From: Poa pratensis | Taxonomy: Eukaryota; Streptophyta; Magnoliopsida; Poales; Poaceae | Assembly (NCBI GenBank): GCA_947311845.1 | Contig: CAMZMU010000071.1 | Location: forward strand, 19,346,181-19,410,180 | Direction of reading: 5' to 3' | DNA: 64,000 nt | Shown: piece after piece, positions 35,929-46,853 of the stretch | How the letters are laid out: every line of letters begins with the position of its first letter | Numbering within the stretch: position 1 is the stretch's first letter | Position numbers and translations under genes: made by a program | The notes under the pieces: generated by a model | Told to the model about the DNA's origin: nothing | Seen by the model: the letters and a program-made list of their open reading frames with translations, nothing else | Databases searched by the model: none

Positions 35929-36975
35929 CAGAAGCATCGCCAGGTTGTTACCTGACCGTGATGTTGAACTTATGAGTAAGCTGGTTCCCTGAACAACTCC
36001 CTTCTCCAAGAAAATCGTGCTGGATGCCCAGAATTAGTCGGTTGGGCTTAAACAACTTGGAGAGTTGGAAGACAAGAGCTCTATCCCGATATAGTTCCTT
36101 CTCAAGGGATGTATAGTCCATCCGTGCCGAAGCAAGGTGGTATCTCCTTTGTGGGTATGCTATCCTACAAATCTTTTGATTTGAATTGGGCTATCGTCAA
36201 ATCAAACTCAGACCGACCTACCTGAATGTGTTCGTCTGACCAATACTCATGCCCCGTTCCGGTGAAATATGAGTCTACCGTCTTGGGTAGCTGGATAAGT
36301 CTGTTGTTGAGCCCATCAACTACATTCTTATTGTCTCCAGGTTTGAGGAGATTCATATTGGATAGTGGGCGTTAACATTGGAAAATTGTTGGAACTAACT
36401 TTGTGTCTTCACAAGGTATGTGTTCTGGAGTTAGAAGTGACTTTCCTTGGTTCACGTGCAATTGCTGAAAGATGTCGCCGTGGATCTGAGAGAATTGTCT
36501 GGTTTCCTCGGAATCATTTCAACTCGATCAAGCATGTGTAGAATATTCTCGGAATGGTATGTTGTTACCTCCTTTCCTTGGGAAGTTCATCTATGCATCC
36601 AAGCCACTGATTGAATTGTTCCAGAAAGGGGGGAAGTCTGAGAACTTCTTCGTCTTCTTTGGTGTTTCCCATCAAGGACTAAATCGTGTCTCGTTGCAAG
36701 TAAATCAAGTAGGGCAGCTGTCTTCTGACAAGTTGCTAATACCTGAGTTCCGCAATCTAGTTCCTCCTTGGAGTTTGACATTGTAGTCCAACTCTTGGGG
36801 TCCAAGCAATTGTAATCCGTTGGTATGTATTGCAAAGCTTCCTATTCCTATCGGTGCTGAGTCTGAAGCATCTCTACACTTCCCAGATTTGACTCTGAAT
36901 CAGAAACGATAGTTGGTGATCCTCAAGAAGCTTGTCCCCGATGTCTATGAATCAAGAAGTGTTCCTGATACTAAC
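35929..36975 (+). repeat. 1.05-kb direct repeat of fragment G, right copy
   Basis: It is nearly identical to 29058-30106, but here it follows the 5' internal sequence and ends at the resumption of composite E. Confidence 0.9.
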
Positions 36976-38688
36976 TACTGCAGTGCTTTTAGATCCTATT
37001 TTTCATGCATCTCTTCGAGCTGTTAGCACTTGTTTATAAATACTCTCTTGCTGCATTATATTATCATTTGGAGAGTTTATGTTTAAATAAATTGATTGGT
37101 GTTTGTTTGGAAGAAAGAAAATGCTACATGTAGTAGTTGGTATTGGAAAAGACATATGCATTCTTGTAGATCATTGTCTTGTTTCGATTTGATACTTTGC
37201 AATTGTTTTGAGCTCTCAAGTAGATCATGTTTAAGCTCTTGCATCATGTAGTTAAAGCCTAGTAGTGGAGAACTACCGTAGAGCTTGTTGAGACTTGGGA
37301 TGCATATTTGTTCTCTCTAAGGTCTAGATATTTTCTGGTAAAATGTTTGAGCAACAAGGAAGACAGTGTAGAGTCTTATAATACTTGCAATATGTTTTTA
37401 TGTGATTCTTGCTGTACCGGTTTATACTTGTGTTTGCTTCAAACAACCTTGCTAGCCTAAACTCTGTACTGAGAGGGAATGCTTCTCGTGCATCCAAAAC
37501 TTGAGCCAAAACACATGCCATTTGTGTCCACCATACCTACCTACTATGTGGTATTTCCTGCCATTCCAAGTAAATATTTCATGTGCTAACTTTAAACTAT
37601 TCAAAACTTTATTACTCCTTATTTGTGTCAATGTTTTATAGCTCATGAGGAAGTATGTGGTGTTTTATCTTTCAATCTTGTCATTTACTTCTGACAGACT
37701 TTCAACCAATGGACTAGTGGCATATACATCCGCTTATCCAATAATTTGCAAAAAGAGCTGGCAACGGGGTGCCCAGCCCCAATTAATTACAACTTTCATT
37801 AATAATTCTCTTCACATGTTTTGCCCTGATTTATCAGTAAGCAACTTAATTTGCAAATAGACACTCCTCCATGGTATGTGAATGTTGGAAGGCACCCGAG
37901 GATTCGGTTAGCCATGGCTTGTGTAAGCAAAAGGTTGGGAGGAGTGTCATCTATAAAGAAACTAAAATACATGTGTAAACAAAAGAGAAGATGGATGATC
38001 TACCTTGCTGGTAGAGATAACGTCCTTCATGGGAGCCGCTCTTGAAAGTCTGGTTGACAAGGGGGTTAGAGTGCCCACTACCATTCGTTGACAACAACAA
38101 ACACCTCTCAAATACTTATTTTGTGCTCTCTATATGCTTTCGAAAACTTAAAAAGCTCTAGCACATGATTTAATCCCTGCTTCCCTCTGCGAAGGGCCTA
38201 TCTTTTACTTTATGTTGAGTCAGTTTACCTACTCCTTTCTATCTTAGAAGCAAACACTTGTGTCAACTTTGTGTGCATTGATTCTTACATGTTTACTTAT
38301 TGCACTTGTTATATTGCTTTATGTTGACAACTATCCATGAGATATACATGTTACAAGTTGAAAGCAAATGCTGAAACTTAATCATCCTTTGTGTTGCTTC
38401 AATGCCTTTTACTTTGAATCTATTGCTTTATGAGTTACCTCTTATGCAAAACTTTTTGATGCTTGTCTTGAAAGTACTATTCATGAAAAGTTTTTGCTTA
38501 TATGATTCATTGTTTACTCTTTATCTATTTGTTAGCAAACTATAGACCATTGCTTTGAGTCACTTCATTCATGACATGAGCCTTGCAATATATTGATCAA
38601 GATTGTGTGAAAGCATGTCTCCTCAGAAATTATTTGTTGTTATCGTTTTACCTACTCGAGGACGAGTAGAACTAAGCTTGGGGATGCT
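36976..38688 (+). other. 3' internal domain of composite E, second copy
   Basis: It resumes after G with TACTGCAGTGCTTTTAG, homologous to the inverted sequence at about 50385-50410 in B. From 37409 it duplicates 24389-25668. It ends with AAGCTTGGGGATG (38674-38686) beside LTR3. No protein domain is present, so no pol survives between gag and this domain. Confidence 0.75.
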
Positions 38689-40215
38689 TGATACGTCTCC
38701 AACGTATCCATAATTTCTGCTGTTCCATGCTTATATTATACCATTTGCTACATGTTTTATATACACTTCATATCACTTTTATGCATTTTCTGGGACTAAC
38801 CTATTAACAAGATGCCACAGTGCCAGTTCCCTGTTTTCTGCTGTTTTTGGTTTCAGAAAGTTATTTCTGGAAATATTCTCGGAATTGCACGAAACAAAAG
38901 GCCAAGTCCCTATTTTTCCAACACGTACACGGAGTCCGAAGGAGAGACGAAGACTCGCCACGAGGTGGCCAAACCACCTGGCGGCGCGGCCCAGCCGCGC
39001 CAGCCTGTGGTTTGGGCCCCTCGGGGGTCCGCCGACATCGCCCCTTCGCCTATTTATTCCCCGAGACGTGAAAACCCTAAAACACCGAGCCTTTCATCCA
39101 GAACATATTCGCTGCCGCCGCCGTCGTCAACCCTAACTCGGGGGGTTCTGAAGCTCTTCCCGGCACCCTGCCGGAGAGGGGAATCATCACCGGAGGGCTC
39201 TACATCGCCATGCCCGCCTCCGGAGTGATGCGTGAGTAGTTCATCCTTGGACTATGGGTCCATAGCAGTAGCTAGATGGTTGTCTTCTCCACTTGTGCCA
39301 TCATGTTTAGATCTTGTGAGCTGCCTATCATGATCAAGATCATCTTATTGTAATGCTACATGTTGTGTTTGCTGGGATCTGACTTATATTGATACCTATG
39401 TGGAGCTGAATATTATATTATCATGTCTATGTCATTTGTGATCTTGCATGCTCTCCGTTACTTGTTGAAGCCTTGGCCAAGTGAATACTTGTGACTCCAA
39501 GAGGGGGTATTTATGCATGATAGTTGGGTTCAACCTCTATTTAACCTGGGATAGTGACAGCAAGTTCTAAGGTTGTAGATGTGTTGTTGCCACTAGGGGT
39601 AAAACAGCAATGCTTTATTCAAGGATGAATGTATTGTTTACATTACGCACATTACTTAATGCAATTGTCTGTTGCTTGCAACTTAATACTGGAAGGGGTA
39701 CGGATGTTAACCGGAAGTGGACTATTTAGGCATAGATGCATGCTGGATAGCGGTCTATGTACTTTGTCGTAATGCCCAAATGAATCTCATAGTAGACACC
39801 ACAACTCACACATGCATGTTATATGCACTTATCAATTGTCAATTGCCCAGCTGTAATTTGTTTACCCAGCATGTTAGTTATCTTATTGGAGAGACACCAC
39901 TAGTGAACTGTGGACCCCGGTCCATTCTTTTACATCTGAAATACAATCTACTGCAATCATTGTTCTTTACTGTTTTATGCAAACAGACATCATCTTCCAT
40001 TCGATACGTTTAACCCTTTGTTTTCAGCAAGCCGGTGAGATTGACAACCTCACTGTTAAATTGGGGCAAAGTAATTTGATTGTGTTGTGCAGGTTCCACT
40101 TAAGGGAAAACTTGCTACTGCACTCATCATACCTTCCTCTTGGGGTTCCCAACTGACGTGTGACGTACAAGCATAGTTTCTGGTGCTGTTGCCGGGAGAT
40201 ATTCCCTCGTCATCA
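38689..40215 (+). repeat. LTR3 of composite E
   Basis: It is homologous to LTR2 with about 105 bp deleted at about 40099. The LTR2-like sequence ends CTCGTCA at 40212. Three further bases (TCA) lie before the CACTC duplication, so the exact terminus is ambiguous. They could be the last bases of a B-type LTR (..GACATCA). Confidence 0.8.
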
Positions 40216-40284
40216 CACTCACACGCCGGCAACAGTGCTAGAAAATAGCTTAGTAGACGGAGGATGTGAGTACCTTTTACCTTA

Positions 40285-41712
40285 CCTCCAAGTGCAGAGG
40301 TTTGTAGAACAGCAGCAAGTTTCCCTTAAGTGAATCACCCAAGGTTTATCGAACTCAGGGAGGTAGAGGTCAAAAATATCCCTCTCAAGCAACCCTTCAA
40401 TTAAGATACAAGAAGTCTCTTGTGTCCCCAACACACCTAATACACTTGTCAGATGTATAGGTGTACTAGTTCGGCGAAAAGATATTAAAATACGAGTGAT
40501 ATGGATGATTATAAGTAGTAATTGCAATCTGAAATAAAAATGGCAGCAAGCAAACATGAGACAAAATGAGAGTAAACGGTGTTTCAATGCTTCGAAATAA
40601 GGCCTAGGGATCATACTTTCACTAGTGGACACTTCAACAATAATAATAGAATTGAATACATAAATATTTCCTCTTCACTATGCTACTCTGAATTATTCTC
40701 TCGTTGGATAACGAACACCAATCCACTGCGTAGGGCTATAAAAGCACACCTTAAAGTCGCATTCCACATCTAGGGAACCCCACACTGTCAACTTGAGCGC
40801 CCTAAAATAGTAGTAGACAAACACCACAATTTCATAGAGACATCCAACACAAATAATAACTCATGATAAGTATTCTTGTAATCTTTAGCCTAAGACCACA
40901 CACGGTGCGCACACTGTCAACTTCGCACCGTGGGACAAAGGTGACTCCGGAGTTTACATTAATAAAACCACTCAAGTAGCATATAAGATAATGAAGAGTA
41001 ACATCTATGGATTCAACTAGATTACAAAACTCGTGATCACATAAAGATCACACCATGGGAGAGAGAGATAAACCACATAGCTACCGTACGAGCCCTTAGC
41101 CCCGAGGGAAACTACTCACGCATGGTCATGGTGATGAGGAGCTTGATGGAGAGGTGCAGCCCGGAGTGGAGGCCCTTGGAGATGGTGCTGCTATGGAGGA
41201 GCTTCTCCACCCCAAGACGGCTGCCTGGGAGGAGGAAAATTCGTGGTATGGGGGACCTCTCCACGAGTTAGGTTTCCTCTCCTTATATATGCTCTCGGAT
41301 TCCGTCATCTCCTTTAGGGTTTCGGTAGAGCGGCGATATCTGGAGCGTTCGAACTCGGAATTAGGCGAATTTTTAAGTCCAGATCGATTAGCAGAAAATT
41401 CCCCGCAGCTTTCGCGACTAGACTTTTTCTGTTTGACGTCGTCTTCTGTCCGGTACGTGACAATCTCCGAAAAACGTTTTCAGACAGATTTCAGGAAGGT
41501 ACCGATTCGACTCCAACAAGGTTTACTTTGCCCAATTTTGATAATTCCTACACATTAAAGTGTAAAACAAGAACATTGTGCGCTTTGGCAACTATTAGTA
41601 GGTTAGTCCAATAAATGTCATAATATGATATAAAGTGTATATAAAACATGTAGCAATTAATATAAAACATGCATGGAACATCAAAAATTATAGATACATT
41701 TGAAACGTATCA
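40285..41712 (-). repeat. LTR of element C (5' LTR in its own sense), end-deleted
   Basis: It matches 17973-19443 but lacks its first 41 plus-strand bases. Compared with B, the deletion joins two CCTCC pentamers and removes the tRNA-Asp primer site with the LTR edge. Confidence 0.9.
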
Positions 41713-41717
41713 CCTTC

Positions 41718-43451
41718 TCCACCGGGTGTGTCTGTTTCTGAGGAAGCAAATGACAGCTCCGGATCTGCTGCACCACCTGACCCTGCGTCACATGCTGCGC
41801 GTACACGACTCCAAAAGGGGATTACACACCCGAAACAATTCAAAGATGGTACAGTCAGGTATGAAACAAAGAAAGGTGGTGCTGTTAAATATAGCATGCT
41901 GTCATCAACAGGTGAACCAAACAATCTCAATGAGGCTCTACATGATAAAAACTGGAGTATAGCAATGAAGGAAGAACATGATGCCTTGATGAAAAACAAA
42001 ACATGGCGCCTTGTTCATCCAAGCACAAGTAAAAACTTGATTGATTGCAAGTGGGTATATCGTATTAAGAAACGTGCGGATGGTACTATTGATAGATACA
42101 AAGCCAGACTTGTTGCAAAATTGTTCAAACAAAGATATGACATCGATTATGAGGAAACATTCAGTCCAGTTGTCAAAGCAGCAACTATCAGAATTGTCTT
42201 AGCTATTTCAGTCTCTCGAGGTTGGAGTCTAAGGCAGCTAGATGTCAAGAACGCGTTCTTACATGGTGTTCTGGAAGAGGAGGTTTATATGAAACAACCC
42301 CCAGGCTTTGAAGATCCACATGTTCCTCACTATGTTTGCAAACTTGACAAAGCCCTGTATGGACTGAAGCAAGCTCCACGAGCATGGTATTCTCGCCTCA
42401 CTTCAAAATTATATGGTCTCGGTTTTGCTGCTTCCAAGGCTGACACATCCTTGTTCCTCTACAACAAGTCAGGAGTCACTATATTTGTGCTAATTTATGT
42501 TGATGACATTATAGTGACAAGCTCATCCAATGACGACATCTCTACATTGCTTCGAGATCTTAATGATAATTTTGCTATCAAGGACCTTGGTAATCCACAT
42601 TTCTTCCTAGGGATTGAATTTAAAAAGATACCGAATGGTTTGCTCTTGACACAAGAGAAATATGCTCGTGATCTCCTTAATAGAGTTGGTATGAAAGAAT
42701 GTAAGCCGGCTCCTACACCTCTGTCTCCAACCGACAAATTGTCCTTACATGAAGGTACTTCTCTTGATGCTGAAGATAGCACACGGTATAGGAAAATTGT
42801 TGGTGCACTACAATACTTAACATTGACCGTCCTGATTTGTCCTTTTTGGTCAACAAAATCTGCCAATATCTTCATGCACCCACCACAGTTCACTGGACAT
42901 CTGCAAAGAGGATTCTTCGCTGTGTATAAAATACTATTCAGGTTGGTCTCACTTTTGTACAGTCACCTTCTACACTACTTAGTGCCTTTTCTGATGCCGA
43001 TTGGGGAGGTTGTCTTGATGATAGACGCTCCACAGGAGGATTTGCAATATTTATTGGATCTAATCTTGTTTCTTGGAGTGCTCGAAAGCAAGCTACGGTG
43101 TCCAGGTTAAGCACCGAGGCCGAGTATAAATCGGTGGCAAATGCTACAGCTGAGCTCATTTGGGTTGAGGCCCTTCTTACTGAACTTGGTGTAATGTTAA
43201 AGGAAAGGCCGTGCCTATGGTGTGACAACATAGGTGCCACTTATTTATCGGTAAACCCAATATTTCATGCAAGGACGAGGCACATTGAGATTGATTACCA
43301 CTTTGTGAGAGAAAGGGTGGCAAATAAACTCCTGGATATAAAATTTATTTCAAGCAAAGATCAAGTAGCTGATGGATTCACAAAAGCTCTTCCTGTTCGA
43401 GATTTAAATGAGTTTAAGCGTAATCTAAACCTTTCACAAGGTTTTGATTAA
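41718..43451 (+). pseudogene. Copia D reverse transcriptase and RNase H, frameshifted
   Basis: The frame to about 42826 carries an RVT_2-type Copia reverse transcriptase: [37 protein letters not shown], and the catalytic Y-V-D-D at about 42495-42506. A one-base change near 42826 shifts the frame. RNase H then continues to the stop at 43449-43451, with S-T-E-A-E-Y and A-D-G-F-T-K-A-L. The preceding linker follows directly after the C insertion site, so the integrase was already missing when C inserted. It would copy the RNA into DNA in the particle, but it is now inactive. Confidence 0.9.
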
Positions 43452-43619
43452 GGGAGGGTGTTAGATATAATGTATAGGTGTGTGCGTGGGTCTGGTATTG
43501 TGATACGGTGTAGTACACCGCTCACGTATCGCTTTCTGTACACGCCTTCGGAGGCTTTCCGGTTCTATATAACACGTAACACGAGCCCCATCAGGGTATC
43601 GTTTCCCGCAACTCTGATA
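43450..43619 (+). repeat. Polypurine tract and 3' LTR of Copia D
   Basis: AAGGGAGGG (43450-43458, overlapping the RNase H stop) primes plus-strand synthesis. The LTR follows at 43459-43619 (161 bp). Confidence 0.92.
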
Positions 43620-43624
43620 CATGT

Positions 43625-43859
43625 TTCCTTGAAACTTAGGAGTAATATCATTTGCGAGTGGTTTAAAGTAATGAGGGTTGTGCTATAAGTAATGTTGCTA
43701 GATTAAATATTGGAGCATGAAGTTTTAAAATAAGATATGTGCTGATGGTTGGGGATAGAGATTATGGAGCCTTTCATGTATTGATCGTGTCTCCATACCC
43801 CAATCCATAGAGTAAGGGTAATATGATGGATTGCCTTACTCGTGGAAGCATAGGGCTAA
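43625..43859. other. Spacer between the two nests, nothing recognised
   Basis: About 235 bp of ordinary sequence, the only DNA between the Copia D insertion and the next element. No ORF or repeat is seen. Confidence 0.5.
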
Positions 43860-45312
43860 GGGCATGTTTGTTTCCGCTTCAGCTTCAACTTTTAGTGTGG
43901 AGAATCGGAAGCGCAAACAAACATCCGAAGTTAGAGAGGCTCTGGGCAAAAGCGCGGCAGCGAAATGCACTGTCTCGGCGGGTGAGAGCGAAAGCAGCGC
44001 GAGAGGTGCTTCCCGAACTTCTCCCTGCTTCCCGAGTTGCTGTGGACCGAAATGCCCTCCATAGTTCGGACTAATTACAGAAAACCTGCCACCGCAATAT
44101 ATATCGTGCTCCACCGTGCAAATCGATCGATCCAACAGCCCCCGACCTCATTTTCCCCTTTTCTCTGTCCCGCAGGCATGGTGAGCTAGGGTTAGGCTTC
44201 CGCCGCCATCGCCGCCGTGCAAGGTCTCGTCGCCGTCAGTCGTCGTCCTCCGAATCGCCACCGTGCAAGGTCTCGTCGCCGTCAGTCACCGCCCCTCAAG
44301 CTTTGCTCCGACCTCCGTCGTCAAGCCCGCCATGGCCCTCCGCCATTTGAATCGGTGGTACAGGCACCGAGCTTGAGTCGGTGGTGGGTTTGGGAACGAG
44401 CAGCAGGTAGGAGGAAGGAGGATTTGGGGATTTTTTGGAACGTGCTTCCTAGGGATTAGAGAATACTTCTATGAGGTGAGACAGATCGAGAGAATAGAGC
44501 GATGGATGAGGATGAGAAGCAGCATGAGAAGCTAGATTTGGGGAGGAATTGGAAGGTAATATTCAGGAGGAAGAGGGGATCGGCAAATCGCTAGTCAACG
44601 GCATGAAGCCATACGCCCATACGCCACTCGGGACAATTTTCGGAATATTGGCTTACCAATATTTAATCTTTTTTTCAAATGATCAAAATTATTTTGTTAA
44701 ATATGTGTTTACAATTATTTGAGGAAAAATAGATAAACAGAGGTAATTCAGCTCTTAAACATCGTAATTAATCTTCACCGCAGCCGTTCTCCGCGCCGCC
44801 GTCGTACAAGATCTCCCCGCCTCCTCGTGCCGCCGCCTCGCCGTTCCTCGTCCGCCACCATCCACGTGAGCTTCTCGGAAGGTTCGGTGAATATATTCCA
44901 ATACAAAACACTCCAAAAAATTATTTCAATACAAAGCTCGTGTTAAAAATAATTTTAGCTAACTGGGTAAATTGAGAATTGCGCTCTTAAAACACTCAGA
45001 AATAACTAATTCGTTTCAAATCAGTATTTATACAACATCTTCAGCACTCAGGGACATTCCAGACATTTCACCCTGAAATCCACAGCAGCAGCCATGCTTG
45101 CCAAACATCAAATCTCTGCTTTCAACAGCTGCTTCCCATAGCTGTTTTTTCACAGCCCACTGATGCATGTAAAATGCATACATGAACTTTACATTTTATT
45201 ACTTGATATTCCCACTTATTTGCATCATATATGGGTTATATTTATGTTTTATAATGATTTTAGGGGATAATTCACAGTTTCCCCATTTATTTAGAATTAA
45301 CCCTGCAGAACC

Positions 45313-46853
45313 CACTACTGGGAAAAGCCCTATCAGTGGCGCACCAAAAAGGGATTCTGTGGCGCACCCCCAGAAATCCCTGGTGCGCCACAGAATCGTC
45401 GCCACAAAAATTTTATTTCTGTGGCGCACCAGGCAGATGCGCCACAGAAACCCACTTTCTGTGGCGCACCGAGCTTGGTGCGTCACAGAAATGCGGATTT
45501 CTGTGGCGCACCTGACTGGTGCGCCACAGAATTCTCAAAAAATTCAAAAAATTCAAAAGCTGCAAAAAAAAGTTTCAAAAAAATCAGAAAAATCAAAATA
45601 TGAAATATCCTATTTATTGGAATTATTTTCAAATTTTTTGAATCTTTTGAACTCTACACTCTACCTTCCCGCTAGGTCACCCATCCTCAAAGTGCTCCAA
45701 CCCTAGCACGCTTAACTTCTAAGTTCCACCCACTTCACCTACCCTTGTGCTACTCAAGTTCTTATTGATATATATATCATATGAATCCTCTTAAGTCTTG
45801 TATGTGTGCATGTTACCTATGTGTTATAAATGTGCGTTTTTAAAGTTCAGATTTTTAAAAAACTTCTAAACTTTGAAAATGATTTAAAAAGTTTCAAAAA
45901 TCCAAAAAAATTCAAGAAAATTCAAAAAACTTAAAAAAATCCAAAAAAGTCAAAACATTTTAAAAAGTCAAAACACTTCAAAAAATTCAAAAAACTCAAA
46001 AGATCCAAAAAAGTCAAAACACTTTAAAAACATTTAACAATCTTTTTGAATTTTTTGAATTTTTTTGATTTTTTGAATTTTTTGAATTTTTTTGATTTTG
46101 CTGCGAAAAATCGTCTGTTTCAAATAACTTTTTTTTCTTTTTGAATTTGAGGAATCTGTGAATTGCTGACCGGGTAAACCCGGGTGGATTCGAACTCGGA
46201 TTTTTCTCACGATTGTTTTGACATATTATTTGCGTTATTTCGACGTCGTATGCAAAAGTTATGGCCGTACAAAGATTTCTTTTTCATTTGTTGCAGAAAA
46301 GGTCAAAATTCATATTTCAAAATTTCTACACGTACTAGACACTCATACCTAGCCACATGTCAAAGGGTTTTAATTTTTGAATTTTTTTTCATTTTTTTTA
46401 ATTCCTGCAAGACTAAAAAAGGCGATCCACGGGGGGGGGGGGGGGGTGGGATTTGAAAAATGAGATTCTGTGGCGCACCCAGCTTGGTGCGCCACAGAAT
46501 GTGACCTTTCTGTGGCGCACCTGCCTGGTGCGCCACAGAATGTCAACTTTCTGTGGCGCACCTGCCAGGTGCGCCACAGAATTTTTTTTTTCAATTTTTT
46601 ACCTGCCCCCTGGATAACTTTTTGTGGCGCACCTGGCCTGGTGCGCCACAGAAATGTGACTTTCTGTGGCGCACCTGGCTTGGTGCGCCACAGAAAGTCA
46701 TATTTCTGTGGCGCACCTGGCCACGTGCGCCACAGAAAGTCACATTTCTGTGGCGCACCAGGCCTGGTGCGCCACAGAATTATATTTCTGTGGCGCACCA
46801 ATTAGGGGTGCGCCACAGAATACAACCTAGCTATAATGGTTTTCCTAGTAGTG
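45313..46853. mobile_element. Non-autonomous CACTA element 2 (TSD ACC)
   Basis: It is 1541 bp, from CACTACTGGGAAAA to TTTTCCTAGTAGTG. ACC duplications lie at 45310-45312 and 46854-46856. Subterminal arrays consist of inverted CTGTGGCGCACC / GGTGCGCCACAG units at both ends. The centre is A/T-rich with ttttgaatttttt repeats and a run of about 17 G near 46430-46446. There is no transposase; open frames across the arrays on both strands are repeat artefacts. The 3' LTR of A at about 61750-61780 is the exact empty site, with single ACC. Confidence 0.95.
45664..45726 (-). other. 5S rRNA-like module inside CACTA element 2
   Basis: On the minus strand it has AAGTTAAGCGTGCT and AGGATGGGTGACC, the box A and box C cores of 5S rRNA, at the same spacing. 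It starts 351 bp from the left terminus. Between the boxes it shares the non-5S string GGAGCAxTTTGAGG with the module in CACTA element 1, so both come from one ancestor. Box A has a mismatch (GCTAGGGTT). Confidence 0.78.

Larger units (their letters stand above)
29058..36975 (+). mobile_element. Fragment G: single-LTR, circularly permuted element piece
   Basis: The order is 3' internal sequence (29058-30655), one full LTR (30656-34525), tRNA-Met primer site, 5' internal sequence, then a second copy of the first 1.05 kb (35929-36975). The permuted order with a terminal repeat does not match a normal insertion. The flanks share only TAC (29056-29058 and 36976-36978), not a 5-bp duplication. Sequence outside the LTR has no intact gag or pol and looks like scrambled decayed internal DNA. 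It is unrelated to the tRNA-Asp elements around it. Confidence 0.8.
23151..40215 (+). mobile_element. Composite E: three-LTR Athila-like array inside element C
   Basis: CACTC flanks the block (23146-23150 and 40216-40220), at a point that is uninterrupted in the homologous element B. Inside, in order: truncated LTR1, a 3' internal segment, LTR2, primer site, gag, fragment G, the same 3' internal segment again, and LTR3. Segments 24389-27080 and 37409-40100 are about 99.6 percent identical by hand count, with a constant offset of 13,020 bp. Two elements sharing the middle LTR, formed by unequal recombination, is the simplest reading. LTR1 differs from LTR2 and LTR3 beyond its first 400 bp. Confidence 0.85.
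17973..41712 (-). mobile_element. LTR retrotransposon C, inserted in Copia D
   Basis: Exact duplications CCTTC (17968-17972 and 41713-41717) flank a minus-oriented element whose LTRs read TGATACGT...TAGACATCA on that strand. Its downstream LTR is 17973-19443. Its upstream LTR, at 40285-41712, has lost 41 bp and the primer site. Internal sequence is 19444-23150 plus 40216-40284, interrupted by composite E. It is homologous to B throughout and has no gag, protease, integrase or RT. Without primer site and enzymes it cannot move by itself. Its coding content is the remains of the M-E-N-N ORF. Confidence 0.92.
16067..43619 (+). mobile_element. Copia retrotransposon D, outer shell of the first nest
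   Basis: It is bounded by short LTRs of 162 and 161 bp and exact 5-bp duplications CATGT (16062-16066 and 43620-43624). A tRNA-iMet primer site and a polypurine tract lie at the expected positions. Domain order is gag, protease, then RT and RNase H, the Copia arrangement, but the integrase is absent. The LTRs begin TG and end TA rather than CA, a known minority ending. Element C was inserted at 17972/41713 and contributes 23.7 kb of the span. The element itself is only about 3.8 kb and is defective through two or more frameshifts and the integrase deletion. Confidence 0.93.

Noticed and set aside
45340..46820. Regularly spaced short repeats resembling a CRISPR array
   Set aside because: Repeats occur in both orientations and are confined to the two ends of a CACTA element with a TSD; plant nuclear DNA has no CRISPR.
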